Assembly: GCA_905233325.1 (NCBI GenBank)
Contig: CAJODU010000107.1
Coordinates: forward strand, 3,237 to 8,567
Source of the DNA: an uncultured Selenomonadaceae bacterium
GTDB taxonomy: Bacteria > Bacillota > Negativicutes > Selenomonadales > Selenomonadaceae
Length of the DNA: 5,331 nt
Direction of reading: 5' to 3'
The translations under genes and the position numbers were made by a program. Below are positions 4,970 through 5,331 of the stretch, piece by piece. Position 1 is the stretch's first letter. Every line of letters starts with the position of its first letter. The notes beneath the pieces were generated by a model. It was given only the letters and a program-made list of their open reading frames with translations, was not told the origin of the DNA and ran no database searches.

Positions 4970-5331
4970 AAAATATAGAGATTCCCTCTTCCGCGACTAC
5001 TTTAATAATAAAAGCCGTCTGCTATCGTTGTGCAATGCACTTCTTGATTCTAACTTCACCGAAGAGGAAGACATCGTTATCAATACTCTTGATGGTGTCT
5101 TCTTCTCTGAAATCAAGAATGATCTTTCCTGCCTAATACAAAATCGCTTGATAGTGATAATAGAACACCAGAGCACGATCAATGAAAATATGCCGCTTAG
5201 AATGTACTTCTATCTTAATGAGCTTTTCAGAAAATATATAGCTGACAAAAAAGAAAGTCTCTACAAAACAAAGTTAATCCCTCTGCCTAAACCTGAATTT
5301 TTTGTACTCTACAACGGCCACAGGAAAGAGA
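4962..5331 (+). CDS. Rpn-family recombination-promoting nuclease / PD-(D/E)XK transposase-like protein, partial
   Basis: ATG at 4962 opens a frame of 123 codons that runs off the right edge, so the C-terminus is missing. The start overlaps the aspS stop by eight bases (ATGAGTAA), and only a weak purine stretch stands in as ribosome binding site. Features recalled from Rpn / PD-(D/E)XK transposase-like proteins are present: LFRDYF near residues 9-14, KND with D54, IIEHQS at 66-71 (E68 and Q70), NMPLRMYFYL at 76-85, and PEFFVLYNG at 111-119. D54, E68 and Q70 are the probable nuclease active site. Family members are DNA endonucleases that raise RecA-independent recombination in E. coli, and some act in phage defence. 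Despite the transposase label, no terminal repeats are visible here. It would be expressed from the aspS transcript. Family assignment rests on remembered motifs, without a search. Confidence 0.85.
   Translation, partial: MSKKYRDSLFRDYFNNKSRLLSLCNALLDSNFTEEEDIVINTLDGVFFSEIKNDLSCLIQNRLIVIIEHQSTINENMPLRMYFYLNELFRKYIADKKESLYKTKLIPLPKPEFFVLYNGHRKE

Noticed and set aside
4970..5331. Insertion sequence ends around the transposase-like gene
   Set aside because: No inverted repeat or target duplication is visible at its 5' side, and the start is fused to aspS. Rpn proteins are usually stand-alone genes without terminal repeats.

Overview
The window reads as a stretch of ordinary bacterial chromosome with moderate-to-low GC. 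It carries four complete genes, a partial gene at each edge, and a compact set of regulatory sequences between them. I infer a low-GC Gram-positive lineage, most likely Negativicutes (Selenomonas/Veillonella relatives). The pointers are a HemZ-type radical SAM enzyme rather than HemN, strong AGGAGG-type ribosome binding sites with TTG starts, and an Rpn-family nuclease gene of the kind common in rumen and gut Firmicutes. A possible autotransporter heptosyltransferase at the left edge fits too. The lineage is an inference from gene content and was not tested by any search.

Left part, minus strand, read right to left: fur (2957-2499), hemZ (2497-1040), hisB (976-392) and an unfinished gene from 387 that runs off the left edge. 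fur and hemZ are one base apart and surely co-transcribed. A 63-base gap before hisB holds a good sigma-A promoter and a hairpin that can mask the hisB ribosome binding site. The hisB stop lies four bases before the next start, whose ribosome binding site is inside hisB.

Centre: a 191-base divergent intergenic region (2958-3148) separates fur from aspS. It contains a perfect-consensus promoter for aspS, a palindrome in the fur leader, and a repeated 11-base element, one copy near each gene.

Right part, plus strand: aspS (3149-4969) encodes a full-length bacterial-type aspartyl-tRNA synthetase. Its stop codon is overlapped by the start of an Rpn-family (PD-(D/E)XK) nuclease gene that runs off the right edge.

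Functionally, fur and hemZ form a plausible iron/heme unit. hisB is a histidine biosynthesis gene with no other his gene in view, and aspS is housekeeping. The two edge genes are the accessory-looking ones. No rRNA, tRNA, CRISPR array, insertion sequence end or convincing intrinsic terminator was seen, and no gene-free stretch exceeds 300 bases.
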